NCBI GenBank assembly: GCA_050184225.1
Contig: JBFXAN010000011.1
Location: 1 to 64,000, forward strand
Direction of reading: 5' to 3'
Origin: JBFXAN01 sp050184225
GTDB taxonomy: Bacteria; Chloroflexota; Dehalococcoidia; CAUJGQ01
Length of the DNA: 64,000 nucleotides
The position numbers and the translations under genes were made by a program. Each line of letters starts with the position of its first letter. The stretch's first letter is position 1. Shown here in pieces: positions 51,424 through 61,300 of the stretch. The notes under the pieces are model-generated. The model was not told the DNA's origin, made no database searches, and saw nothing but the letters and a program-made list of their open reading frames with translations.

Positions 51424-51885
51424 TCAGAGGGTTTGTTCGACGTAGCTCTCGCCGGTGCGGGTGATTACCCAGGCTTTCATGCCGTCTTTGCGGTCGCCTT
51501 CGACGAGGCGGCCGCGGCGGACGCAGGCGGCAATCACATCGGGGAAGTTCTGCGGTTTCTTCACACGGGCGCGGCTGTAGGCATCGGTCAGATCCTGGGT
51601 GGTGACGCCCGCACCGTTCTGCGTGTGGTAGGTGAAATAGGCGATCGCCACGACGCGATCGGGATGGGTGGTGACCTTCTTGGCGGCGAGGAACTCAGTG
51701 AGGTCCATGTCCAGCGGCGACGCGGCGAGGGCCGGTGTTGCCGCCGCCGTGGCGGGCGCCGCCCGGAGGAGATGTTCGAGCACGGTGCGGAAGGCGATCG
51801 ATCGGAACGGCTCAGACTCTCCCTCACAGAGCCGGCGGGCACGCTGAATCGTGGCGCGGATCGTGTCATCGTCCACGGCGTTCAC
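51424..51885 (-). CDS. Winged-helix protein, second of a pair
   Basis: A 153-residue protein. The C-terminal two thirds (DRVVAIAYFTYHTQNGAGVT, KKPQNFPDVIAACVRRGRLV and WVITRTGESYVEQ) match a winged-helix domain I recall from uncharacterised archaeal and Chloroflexota proteins. The N-terminal part holds a helical segment and an alanine-rich linker. The GTG start overlaps the stop of the upstream winged-helix gene (GTGA). It is probably a DNA- or RNA-binding protein. Confidence 0.65.
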   Translation of the reverse strand: MNAVDDDTIRATIQRARRLCEGESEPFRSIAFRTVLEHLLRAAPATAAATPALAASPLDMDLTEFLAAKKVTTHPDRVVAIAYFTYHTQNGAGVTTQDLTDAYSRARVKKPQNFPDVIAACVRRGRLVEGDRKDGMKAWVITRTGESYVEQTL

Positions 51886-52283
51886 GCGGCGACATCCGGC
51901 GCCCACTGCCGCACATAGGCGCGGGCGTGGATCATAGCATAGTTTGGCACGATATAGCCCAATCCTATCTCCCGCTCGACAAGCCGCCCCTTCAACAACC
52001 GCTTCAGCGCCGGGCGCACCGAGCCGCCAGGGATACCGGTCGCCCGCTCGATCTCCTGGGGCGAGGCCGCCTCCGCCTCGATCGGCAGGTTCAGCGCCCG
52101 CATCGCCTTCCGCGCGACCAGATAGAGGAGCACGCGTGCCTCGTTCGGCACGTCTCCCCAGGCCGGCAATGGAATGATGCCACAGGTCGGACCATCGATG
52201 CGCAGGTAGGGCTTGAGAAAGGTGGCGACCAGCTCCCGATCGATGTCCCGCGCGTCCACCACCAGTTCTTCCAGCGCCGCCAT
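51882..52283 (-). CDS. Winged-helix protein, first of a pair
   Basis: A 133-residue protein with an HTH-like region: IEAEAASPQEIERATGIPGG then SVRPALKRLLKGRLVERE, and GLGYIVPNYAMIHARAYV at the end. The N-terminal half is unrecognised. GGAGGAG lies 6 bases before the ATG, and a promoter is found upstream. It is translationally coupled to the next gene. Confidence 0.65.
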   Translation of the reverse strand: MAALEELVVDARDIDRELVATFLKPYLRIDGPTCGIIPLPAWGDVPNEARVLLYLVARKAMRALNLPIEAEAASPQEIERATGIPGGSVRPALKRLLKGRLVEREIGLGYIVPNYAMIHARAYVRQWAPDVAA

Positions 52284-52330
52284 CGTCTGCTCCTCCGTCG
52301 ATCCGCCGAAACATCGTTCCGCCTACTCGA

Positions 52331-52358
52331 ATAGTACGACCTCCGCTGGCGATGTCAA
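52331..52358 (-). promoter_or_regulatory. Promoter of the winged-helix pair
   Basis: On the minus strand TTGACA (52358-52353) is followed after 16 bases by TACTAT (52336-52331), giving a transcript start some 40 bases before the first ATG. The rest of 52359-52656 has no supported gene; a CACATAG/CTATGTG stem (52631-52652) lies just after the selA stop. I looked for tRNA-Sec here and did not find one. Confidence 0.6.
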
Positions 52359-52656
52359 GATATATATGGTCAACGGCTATATGACATAGCTGAGTGGCTC
52401 ACGCGACTGGCTGATCGTGGCCGGCGATATGTGGAAAGATGTGACGCGGGACCGCGGGACGCCGTCGTTGGTCGAACAGTATGATTACCATTAGTTAACG
52501 GACGGCGGCTTCAGCGTGCGCCGACCGTTCGCCGGGTGTGGATGCCGCCGCAAGGTCGCCAATGGGCGCGCCGATCAGCAGGACCGAGCAGCACCTTCCG
52601 CAGGTGGCACGACATAATGTCACGGATTGACACATAGAGATGTGGCTATGTGGGAA

Positions 52657-54060
52657 CTACTGGGGGGATGTGGATGAACCGGCCGGGTCTCGACAGATCA
52701 GGGCCGCGGCGTGGGCTACCGTCGCGTCGTCCTCGGGCATCACGGTCCGTGGGTCGAAGTACAACTGGTCGCGCTCGATCCGGGCGACGATCGGCGGCGT
52801 CATCCGCCGCAGGGCTGCCGCGGCCGCCGTCGGACCGGCAAGGCGCACGGTCATGGCGCGGGTCGGCAGGCTCTCCTCCGGCAGGCTGCCGCCGCCGATC
52901 ATCGAGCGCGCATCGACCACTGCCGCTGTCCCGCCTATCGCCTGCGCCCACCGTGCCGCCCGCTGTTCGATCTCGGCCAAGGGCGTCGCGATCATCCGCC
53001 AGATCGGCACCTCGCGCAGGGCCTCGCCGCGGGCATAGTGGCCGAGCGTGGCGGCGAGCGCAGCAATGCTCGCCTTGTCGAGGCGGACGGCGCGCGCCAG
53101 CGGGTGGCGGCGGACCGTGTCCACCAGATCGCGCCGTCCGACGATGATCCCCGCCTGCGGACCACCGAGCAGCTTGTCGCCGGAGAACATGGTCAGGTAG
53201 GCGCCGGCGGCGATGCTTTGCTGCACCGTTGGCTCCGGCGCAAGTCCGAAGCGGGTTGTGTCCAGCAGGGCGCCGCTGCCGATGTCGTCGAGCAATAACA
53301 ATCCCCGCTTCCGCGCCAGGGTCGCCAGGTCGTGCGGCGCGGCCTCGTGTGTGAAGCCGATCACCCGGAAGTTGCTCGAATGAACGCGCAGCAGCGCCGC
53401 CGTCTCTGGTGTGATTGCGTCGACGTAGTCGCGGGCGTAGGTGCGGTTGGTTGTGCCGACCTCGACCAGCCGAGCGCCGCTCTGCCGTAGGACATCCGGG
53501 ATGCGGAAGCCGCCGCCGATCTCGACCAGTTGACCCCGGGAGATGATTACCTCACGTCCCGCGCAGAGTGCCGAGAGCACCAGCAGGATGGCCGCCGCGT
53601 TGTTGTTGACCGCGAATCCCGCCTCGGCGCCGGTGACGCGCCGGAGCAGCGTCTCCAGGTGGCTGTGGCGCGAGCCGCGCGCGCCGCTGTCGAGGTCGAA
53701 CTCCAGGTTCGAGTAACCCTGGCTGATCGACGCCATCGCCGCCCGTGCCGCCGCGGAGAGCGGCGCGCGGCCGAGATTGGTGTGAATGATCACGCCGGTC
53801 GCATTGATCACCGGCCGCAGCGACGGGCGTCCCAGGTCGCGGAGCCGGTCGCGGAGGCCGGCCTGTAGATCCGGCAGCGCCTGGCCTGCTGCAAGCAGGC
53901 GACGGGCGTCGGCCAGCGTCTCCCGCGTCAGCTCAGTCACGATCGCCGCATCCAATCCGCCGGCGTCGTCGAGCACCGCCGCCGCCAGCTGATCGACCGA
54001 CGGCAGGGTACGAAATCTGCCCGGATCCGATTGTGATGCGTTTCTCAATTTCTTGACCAT
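52657..54060 (-). CDS. selA: L-seryl-tRNA(Sec) selenium transferase
   Basis: A 467-residue PLP enzyme converting Ser-tRNA(Sec) to Sec-tRNA(Sec) with selenophosphate. The N-terminal tRNA-binding domain begins FRTLPSVDQLAAAV. The core has VINATGVIIHTNLGRAPLS, SRGQLVEIGGGFRIPDV, LLLDDIGSG and the PLP lysine in FSGDKLLGGPQAG near residue 295. AAGGAG lies 8 bases before the ATG. It implies selenocysteine use; selB, selD and selC are not in this window. Confidence 0.93.
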   Translation of the reverse strand: MVKKLRNASQSDPGRFRTLPSVDQLAAAVLDDAGGLDAAIVTELTRETLADARRLLAAGQALPDLQAGLRDRLRDLGRPSLRPVINATGVIIHTNLGRAPLSAAARAAMASISQGYSNLEFDLDSGARGSRHSHLETLLRRVTGAEAGFAVNNNAAAILLVLSALCAGREVIISRGQLVEIGGGFRIPDVLRQSGARLVEVGTTNRTYARDYVDAITPETAALLRVHSSNFRVIGFTHEAAPHDLATLARKRGLLLLDDIGSGALLDTTRFGLAPEPTVQQSIAAGAYLTMFSGDKLLGGPQAGIIVGRRDLVDTVRRHPLARAVRLDKASIAALAATLGHYARGEALREVPIWRMIATPLAEIEQRAARWAQAIGGTAAVVDARSMIGGGSLPEESLPTRAMTVRLAGPTAAAAALRRMTPPIVARIERDQLYFDPRTVMPEDDATVAHAAALICRDPAGSSTSPQ

Positions 54061-54111
54061 CCCACTCTCCTTACGTACCATGAGCCACATGAGAGTGGAA
54101 GGAGCACCCCT

Positions 54112-55221
54112 GTGAATTTGCGCATCCCCGGCCCGACGCCTTGCCCGCCTGAAGTGCTCGCGGCGATGTCCGCGCCGATGGTGGACCATCGCGGTCCGGA
54201 GATGGCCGATTTGATCAAGCGGGTCAGTCCCCGCTTGAAAACCGCGTTCAGTACCGACAATGAGGTGCTGATCCTGACGACCTCCGGCACCGGCGGCCTC
54301 GAGGCCGCGGTCGTGAACACGCTGTCGCCGGGCGACCACGTCCTGTCGGTGTCGATCGGTAACTTCGGCGAGCGGCTCGCGCAGATCGCGGCCACGTATG
54401 GCGCGCGCGTGACCAAGCTCGCATTTGACAACGGCCAGGCCGCCGACCCGCAGCGGGTCGCGGCAGCGCTCGAGGAAAACCCCGACGTCCGCGCCGTGCT
54501 GGTCACGCACAACGAAACTTCGACCGGCGTCACCAATCCGCTTCAGGCGATCGCGGAAGCGGTGCGTCCTTCCGGGGCGCTCTTGCTGGTTGATGCCGTC
54601 AGCAGTCTCACATCCATTCCCGTGCAGACCGACGCCTGGGGTCTGGATGTCGTCGTCAGCGGCTCGCAGAAGGGCTGGATGCTGCCGCCCGGTCTGGCCT
54701 TCGTCTCGGTCAGCCCGCGTGGCTGGGAGGCGTATCAGTCCTCGACCATGCCCCGCTTCTACTTCGACCTCGGCAAGCATCGCGACTCGGCGGCGAAGGG
54801 CCAAACCCCCTTTACCCCGGCCGTCTCGCTGTTCTTCGCGCTCGACGTCGCGCTCGATCTGCTCGAGGCGGAGGGGTGGGAGAGCATCTACGCCCGGCAT
54901 CAGGTCTGCGGCGATCTCACCCGCAGCGGTGTCAAACGGCTCGGGCTTGAACTGCTGGCCGATGAGCAGTTTGCCTCCAACACGGTCACCGCTGTCAAGG
55001 CGCCAGCCGGGCTCGACGTGAGTCGGCTGCGCACGGTGCTGCGCGAGCAGTCCGGCGTCGTCGTCGGCGGTGGCCAGGCCGACCTCAGCGGCAAGATCTT
55101 CCGGATCGGCCATCTCGGCCTCGTCAACGAGGATGACATCGTGCAGACGATTTCCGCCCTTCAAGACGCACTGCCTCTGGCCGGATATACGCCCGTGGGC
55201 GCGGCAATCGGCAATCGGTAA
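54112..55221 (+). CDS. Class V aminotransferase (alanine-glyoxylate/serine-pyruvate type)
   Basis: A 369-residue fold type I PLP aminotransferase. RIPGPTPCPPEVLAAM is the classic start; the PLP lysine is in SGSQKGWMLPPG near residue 187, and VTHNETSTGV and LLVDAVSSL supply other conserved blocks. Next to serA it may act as the phosphohydroxypyruvate or hydroxypyruvate aminotransferase. The GTG has GGAG upstream. The tail AAIGNR and the stop are translated from an intergenic-type repeat (GGCAATC units, 55200-55230). Confidence 0.9.
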   Translation: MNLRIPGPTPCPPEVLAAMSAPMVDHRGPEMADLIKRVSPRLKTAFSTDNEVLILTTSGTGGLEAAVVNTLSPGDHVLSVSIGNFGERLAQIAATYGARVTKLAFDNGQAADPQRVAAALEENPDVRAVLVTHNETSTGVTNPLQAIAEAVRPSGALLLVDAVSSLTSIPVQTDAWGLDVVVSGSQKGWMLPPGLAFVSVSPRGWEAYQSSTMPRFYFDLGKHRDSAAKGQTPFTPAVSLFFALDVALDLLEAEGWESIYARHQVCGDLTRSGVKRLGLELLADEQFASNTVTAVKAPAGLDVSRLRTVLREQSGVVVGGGQADLSGKIFRIGHLGLVNEDDIVQTISALQDALPLAGYTPVGAAIGNR

Positions 55222-55289
55222 TCGGCAGTGGCGTCGTCACGTTGCAAGCCCAACACCAGTGCCCATTGCCGGCGAACGGAGTAAGCCCC

Positions 55290-56873
55290 ATGCGACCGCG
55301 TGTCCTCGTTGCCGACCCCATCGCCCAGGATGGCATCGACGTGCTCGGCCGTCGCGCCGATGTCGATGTCCAGACCGGACTTTCCCGCGAGGCGCTGATC
55401 GAGCTGATCCCTGCCTATGACGCGCTCGTGGTCCGCAGCGAGACCAAGGTGACGGCCGAGGTGATCGAAGCCGGACGGCGCTTGCAGGCGATCGGCCGGG
55501 CCGGTGTCGGCGTCGACAACATCGATATCCCGGCAGCCACCCAGCGCGGCATCGTCGTCGTCAACGCGCCGACGGGCAATACGATTTCGGCGGCGGAACA
55601 CACGATCGGCCTGATGCTCGCCCTCGCCCGCCACATCCCGCAGGCCGATGCCTCGGTGCACGCGCATGAGTGGAAGCGTTCGAAATTCGTCGGCGTCGAG
55701 GTCCGCAACAAGACGCTCGGCGTGATCGGGCTGGGCCAGGTCGGCAGCGAGGTCGCCCGTCGCGCGCGCGGCCTGGAGATGCACGTGGTCGGCGTCGATC
55801 CGTTCGTGCCGGAGGAGCGCGCCCGTTCGCTTGGCGTCGAGCTGGTCGAGATGGATGATCTGCTCGCCCGTGCCGACTTCATCGCCGTGCACACCACACT
55901 CACCAAAGGCACGCGCGGTCTGATCGGCCCGGATGAGATTGCGAAGATGAAGCCGAGTGTACGGCTGATCAATACCGCCCGCGGCGGCATCATCGAGGAG
56001 GCGCCGCTGATCGCGGCCGTGCGGAGCGGCCGGATCGCGGGTGCGGCGATCGATGTCTTCACCGAGGAGCCGCTGAAGGATTTTGCGATCGCCGAAACGC
56101 CGGGCATCATCGTCACACCGCACCTCGGCGCCTCCACTGCCGAGGCACAGGAGCGGGTTGCCGTCGATGTGGCCGAGCAGATCCTCTGCATCCTCGGCGG
56201 TGAACCGGCGGCCTACGCGGTCAATGCGCCGATGGTGGCGCCGGAGACGATGACGGTCGTCGCACCGTTCCTACCGGCCGGCGAGATTTGCGGCTCGCTC
56301 GCGACGCAGCTCAGTGAAGGACAGTTGCGCGATGTCGAGATCGTCTACAACGGCGAACTGGCGCTGCACGACACCGGCGTCCTCCGTGCCGCCGTGATCC
56401 GTGGTCTGCTGCGGCCGGTCTCCGAAGAGCACGTCACGATCGTCAACGCGAACCTCGTCGCCGAGAGTCGCGGCCTGCGGATCGTCGAGCAGAAGGACCC
56501 GGAGGAGGCGGAGGGGCTGACCAATCTGATCACGGTTCGGGTCCGCACCGCCGCTGGTCCCACGACCGTCGCCGCGACGGTCGAGCACGGCGTCCCCTAC
56601 GTCGTGCAGGTGAACGAGCTTCGCGTCGACCTCTCGCCGTCGGCCGGGTATCTGCTCTTCTGCGACAACCAGGACCGTCCCGGCATGATCGGCGCGGTCG
56701 GCATGAAGATGAAGGACTTCGACATCAACATCTCGTCGATGAAGGTCGGCCGTCAGCAGGCGCGGGGCCGCGCGCTGATGGTGCTCGAGCTCGACGAAGC
56801 GCCGACCGAAGCGCAGATCAAAGAGATCGAAGCGATCCCGAACATCTTCTCGGCACGGCTCGTTCGGTTGTAG
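55290..56873 (+). CDS. serA: D-3-phosphoglycerate dehydrogenase
   Basis: A 527-residue SerA of the long form: substrate and NAD domains (GVIGLGQVGSEVARRARG near 145, catalytic His in TPHLGAST near 277), then an allosteric substrate-binding domain and a C-terminal ACT domain (NQDRPGMIGAVG) for serine feedback. It makes phosphohydroxypyruvate. CGGAG lies 8 bases before the ATG. It follows the aminotransferase by 68 bases, giving the first two steps of serine synthesis. Confidence 0.95.
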   Translation: MRPRVLVADPIAQDGIDVLGRRADVDVQTGLSREALIELIPAYDALVVRSETKVTAEVIEAGRRLQAIGRAGVGVDNIDIPAATQRGIVVVNAPTGNTISAAEHTIGLMLALARHIPQADASVHAHEWKRSKFVGVEVRNKTLGVIGLGQVGSEVARRARGLEMHVVGVDPFVPEERARSLGVELVEMDDLLARADFIAVHTTLTKGTRGLIGPDEIAKMKPSVRLINTARGGIIEEAPLIAAVRSGRIAGAAIDVFTEEPLKDFAIAETPGIIVTPHLGASTAEAQERVAVDVAEQILCILGGEPAAYAVNAPMVAPETMTVVAPFLPAGEICGSLATQLSEGQLRDVEIVYNGELALHDTGVLRAAVIRGLLRPVSEEHVTIVNANLVAESRGLRIVEQKDPEEAEGLTNLITVRVRTAAGPTTVAATVEHGVPYVVQVNELRVDLSPSAGYLLFCDNQDRPGMIGAVGMKMKDFDINISSMKVGRQQARGRALMVLELDEAPTEAQIKEIEAIPNIFSARLVRL

Positions 56874-56908
56874 ACGCTCCATTGCTGCACGCTGGTGAGT
56901 AGCTTTGC

Positions 56909-56979
56909 CCTGGGAGCGCGGGCTTCCAGCCCGCCAGATGCTACGGTGCAGATGCGGGCTGGAAGCCCGCGCTCCCAGG
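56909..56979. repeat. Inverted repeat CCTGGGAGCGCGGGCTTCC
   Basis: Left arm 56909-56934 and right arm 56954-56979 are exact 26-base inverted copies with a 19-base loop. Each arm is itself palindromic (GCGGGCTTCCAGCCCGC). It lies between convergent serA and the DUF4097 gene and could end both transcripts. Confidence 0.92.
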
Positions 56980-56986
56980 ACAGCGG

Positions 56987-57910
56987 TCATTCGACCGTGA
57001 TCTCACCATTTGAGGAGCGGACCGGCAATCCTGCCTGGCCGTTCCCGAACGCGCCCGTGAGCGTGTCGTCGTCCATCTCTTCGGCCAGCACCGGCCATCT
57101 GCTCGTCACCGATGCATTGCTGGTGTCGAGGTCGAGGGTGACATTGGGCGTCCCCGTGAGGCGCACATCCACGCCACCGTTCGTCGTTTGAAGTTTGGCC
57201 TGAGCCTCGCCGGTGAGGGGGCCTTCGAAGCTGATCCGCCCGTTCGTGCTCTTCGCGTCGATCGTGCCTTGTGCGTCGGACAGCCGCAGTGCCAGCCGGC
57301 CGTTGGTCGTGTTCAACCGAGTGGAGGTTCCAGCGGGGACAGCGCCATCGAAGGTGATGCGGCCGTTGGTTGTCGTCGCGTTGATATTGCCCTGGGCATC
57401 ATCCAGCCGGATTGCCCCATTGGTCGTGCGAAGGGTGGCATCGTTGTGCAATCCGTCCATCACAACGTCGCCGTTCTTCGCATGAACCTCGACGATTGTC
57501 CCAGCCGGCGCCGTGATCGTGACGTCCGCAGAGCGTCGCCAGGACGGGAGGAATGAAAATCGGCCACCTTCGCGGCTCTCGATCCGGATCGTGTCGCCGT
57601 CCTGATGTGACTGATAGTCGATGCGCCGTTCATCGCGGAGGCGCGCCTCGACCGAAACGCTCTCCGTGGCGCCGGCCTGAATGGTCACATCGCCATCGAC
57701 GTCGGCATCCACAACCAACCGCGGTGTTGCCCCGACGATGAAGTGGTCTTCGATGGTTTGGGATCCCGTGCTGATGATGCCACTGACCAACACGATCGAA
57801 AGCGCGAGACCCGCCAAGGCGGTTCCGGCGGTGATGACGACAGCGACGGGCGACCATCGTCGCGCCCTTGTTTGGGAACTGCGTGAGTTGCGAAGGGTCA
57901 TATCTGCCAT
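56987..57910 (-). CDS. DUF4097-type beta-helix surface protein
   Basis: A 307-residue protein with one N-terminal membrane anchor (VAVVITAGTALAGLALSIVL) and an extracellular beta-rich domain. The imperfect TTNGRI/TTNGGV repeats (ATLRTTNGAIRLDD, NATTTNGRITFDG, DAKSTNGRISFEG, QTTNGGVDVRLTG) are the DUF4097 beta-helix coil. Its relatives are often near sensors or sigma factors; here it is beside a MacB-like transporter. Function unknown. Confidence 0.85.
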   Translation of the reverse strand: MADMTLRNSRSSQTRARRWSPVAVVITAGTALAGLALSIVLVSGIISTGSQTIEDHFIVGATPRLVVDADVDGDVTIQAGATESVSVEARLRDERRIDYQSHQDGDTIRIESREGGRFSFLPSWRRSADVTITAPAGTIVEVHAKNGDVVMDGLHNDATLRTTNGAIRLDDAQGNINATTTNGRITFDGAVPAGTSTRLNTTNGRLALRLSDAQGTIDAKSTNGRISFEGPLTGEAQAKLQTTNGGVDVRLTGTPNVTLDLDTSNASVTSRWPVLAEEMDDDTLTGAFGNGQAGLPVRSSNGEITVE

Positions 57911-58109
57911 CGCGCGTGACTCCCGTGGGATGTGGCAGGTAGCCTCGCGGCTGCTACCGTGGCCATCCTAGCATCGGGTCGCGAGGTTCCCTACCCGGCC
58001 GTCCTGACCGGCGCTGGTAGGGCTATCCCCCACTCGCTGTCTCCGACGGCGTACATCTGGTACGACGCGGCCAACCTGCCTGAATGCGATACTTGCGTGG
58101 GATGCCGTC

Positions 58110-58250
58110 ATGACAAAGTTGCTCGAGCGTGCAATTGCAGCGATCGCCCTTTCCGATTCCCATCTCGCGGCACTGGCCCGCGAAGCGCGGGTAGGGCATC
58201 GTCGTGGTAAAACGTTGCCTCTCAACCCGGATGTCGAAGGCCTGAAGTGA
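58110..58250 (+). CDS. Possible micro-protein, 46 residues
   Basis: An open frame in a 426-base gap: MTKLLERAIAAIALSDSH, then LAALAREARVGHRRGKT, ending LPLNPDVEGLK. The first part looks like a helical toxin-antitoxin-type start, but there is no partner gene and no clear ribosome binding site. It may be a remnant. The rest of 57911-58109 holds nothing I can support. Confidence 0.25.
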   Translation: MTKLLERAIAAIALSDSHLAALAREARVGHRRGKTLPLNPDVEGLK

Positions 58251-58268
58251 GCGCAGCACTGTCCCTCA

Positions 58269-58307
58269 TGTCGACAGAGGCGGGTCACTGACCCGCCTCT
58301 GTCGACA
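58269..58307. repeat. Perfect 39-base palindrome
   Basis: Arms 58269-58287 and 58289-58307 are exact 19-base inverted copies (TGTCGACAGAGGCGGGTCA) around a single base. It lies 3' of the ABC permease gene and of the small frame at 58110. It may act as a terminator for either strand, though no T tract follows. Confidence 0.9.
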
Positions 58308-58336
58308 TCGCACTCCTTGGCCGTCAGAGCTTGCCA

Positions 58337-61300
58337 CTATTCGTACCGAAGCGCCTCCGCAATCGGGATGCGGGCGGCGCCGCGGCTCGGCCACCAGGTG
58401 AGCAGCAGCGAGAAGGCGAAGGCGACGATGATGAACAGGGTCACCTCAGTCCAGGGGATGAAGAAGTCGAAGCCGCGCGCCTCGGCGGTGAAGTCGGCGG
58501 ACGTCATCAGGTTGCGGGCGAGGATGGCAGCGCCGACGACGCCGGAGAGGATGCCCATCAGCGCGATGAAGCTCGATTCCAAGAGGAAGGTGAGCGCCAC
58601 TGTCCCCCGCTGATAGCCGATCGCCCGCAACATCCCAATCTGCTGGCGCCGCTCCACCACCGAGCGAAAGGCGATCACGCCCAGCGCGGCGATGCCGACG
58701 AACAAGCCCAGTGCCAGATAGGCCTGGAGGATGCGGCTGAAGCCGCGTGCCTGCGCCTGCTGATCGTCGATCACCGTCTGGACGGAGAATGCCTCGACGC
58801 CGCTGGTGAGCATCGCCGCTTTGATCCCTTTGGCGACTATCTCGGAGTCATTGCCGGATGCAAGGCGCAGATAGTTCACACGATAATCCGGCTCGCCGAA
58901 CACGCCTGAGAAGGTATCCTCGCTTGTGTACATGCCGAACATGACCTGTCCCGGAATCGTGGCGGGGAGGATTCCGATCACGGTGACGCTCGACGACTCG
59001 CCGGTAACGGGGTCGCGGACTTCGACCTGGAACGGCTCGAACTCTGTCTGGCCCGCCGAGATACCTTCCACGCGGAAGTCGCTCGCGGCCTGGGGGCCGA
59101 AGCCGCCCTCGGAGAGCACCGAGCCATCGACGATCGCCAGTCCCGGTTGCGTGCGGACGGCGTCGTAGACGGCACGGTCGTCGGCGTAGCCGGCCGCCCG
59201 CTGGTCGAGGGTGGCGTCGAGTTCGGTGAAGAAGGCAGCATCCCCCGCCCGCACCGGATAGCCGGTCCATTCCTCGCCCTGCCCGGACTGACGCACCTCG
59301 CTGGTCAGATCGACACCGGTGGCACGGCCGTGGGTTGTGATCGAGGAGGTGTCGAGGCTGCCCTCTGCCTCGAGGGCGGCGATCAGGTCCGGCACCGGGT
59401 TGTTGCGGTTGGCGGTGGCGATCACGTCCCAGCCGCCGCGGGCGTCATCGGAGGCGAAGACGGCGGTGAAGTTGGCGTTGAGGGTGCTCATCATCATCAG
59501 CGAGAAGACGATCAGCGAGAACATGGCGATCGTCATGCCGGTGCGGAAGCGGTTGGCGAGCGGATAGGCGACGCCCATCTTCAGCGCCGGGCCGAAGCGG
59601 GGGAAGCGGGCGGCCGCGGCCGCAAGTACCGCCATGGCCGCGATCAGACCGGCGAGCAGATAGCAGAGTTGGCCGAGGCCGTTCGCCGCCTCGCCGAGCG
59701 CCAGGCCGGCGAGGACCGATGCGGCCGCGAGCAGCCCGAGCAGCGCCGGGGTGAGATAGGCGCGACCGGTCCCGTCCGAACCACGGAAGAGGGAGGTCAG
59801 TAGCCGCGCGTTGAAGACGATCACGAGCGTCGAACCGATCACGATCATGATCCCGGAGAGGACAAACATCTCGAAGGCGCCTTTGAGTTCCGCGCCCAGG
59901 AGCAGCTTGGCCCAGTCGATCGGCAGCAGCCACAGGAGGACGAGATAGATGCCGACGAGGGTCCAGGTTGGCCGGATCGGCGCGCGGAACCGACGGGCCA
60001 GCGTCGCCGCCGATAGCGGCAGCAGGGACGCACCCAGGAAGAACAGCGCCTGCGACTCCACCGGGACGGCGAGTAGAATCGCGGCGATCCCGGCGCACAG
60101 ACCAAGCGGTCCCCAGACCCAGGCGCTGGGTAGGCCGAAACCCTTATGCAGCATCCAATAAAGGCCGAGTGGCGGGACCACCAGCGCCGGCACGCCGAGT
60201 GCCACCCACAGCCAGCGGGTGCGGCGGCGGCTCTCGTGGGGCGCCGCGTCGTCGGTGCCGCGGATCGCGGCGACGATGTTCAGCCGGCTGACGCGCAGCG
60301 AGGAGACCACGACCGTGAGGAATGTGATCACCGTGCCCAGGCAGTAGCTGATGATCAGCGAACGGGGTGTAACGTGTGCCGTGATGGCGGAGGCGCTATC
60401 GCCGAGCATCGGCTGAGCACCGGTGACGAGCAGGTAGGCGGCGCCGACGCCGAGGGCGGCGCCGATCGCACCGGCGATCAGGTTATAGGCCATCCCCTCG
60501 GCGACGAAAGACTGGACGAGATTGGTGCGGGTGGCGCCGATCGCGCGGGCCATGCCCATCTCTGTCTTTCGCTCGGCGGCCAGCATCACGAAAATCATGA
60601 AGATCAGCATGACGCCCGCCGCGATCGAGAAGAGGCCGAGCACCAGGAAAAACGAGGTGAAGAGATTGCCGGATGCTTCGGCCTGCTCGACGCGATCCTG
60701 CTTCAGCGTCTCGACGGTAACGCCGAGGCTGCCGCTGTCGAAGATCGCCGGGGCGCCGTCGGCGGTGAAGAACTCCTCCAACCGCGCCGCCGCCGCATCC
60801 GAGCGTCCGACGCTGTCACGAACATCACCCTCGAGGGCAACCGTGACGGCGTTGACTTCGCCGGCCCGGCCGAAGATCTGCTGCGCGACCGGCAACACGA
60901 CCGCCAGGCCGCCGGCATCGTCCGGGTTGCCGGCGTTGATCACGCCGCTGGCAACCTCGTTCTCGACGATGCCGGCAACCCGGAGATTCCAGGTCGTGTC
61001 GTTCACATAGAGGGTGAGGGTGTCGCCCGTGCGGACATTCAGCCGGTTCGCTGTCTCCCTGCTGATCAGGGCCTCATCGTCTGCGAGTGCGGTGAGATCG
61101 GCGCGGCCGCCATCGAGCAGGCGGAGGCCACCCAGCGATGGTAACCGCTCTCGGTCGATGCCGGCCACGGTCACGGCTGATTCGGCGAGGCGGGTCCGCG
61201 GATTGAGCACCGGCGCCCGCTCGAAGAGGTACGGCAGGAACCCCTCGATGTCGGGATCGCCGGCGAGTGCTGCCTCCAGCTCCGGCACGACCTGCTCGTC

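Noticed and set aside
52380..52656. Possible tRNA-Sec gene next to selA
   Set aside because: No T-arm GTTCRANYC sequence, 8-base acceptor stem or TCA anticodon loop could be assembled.
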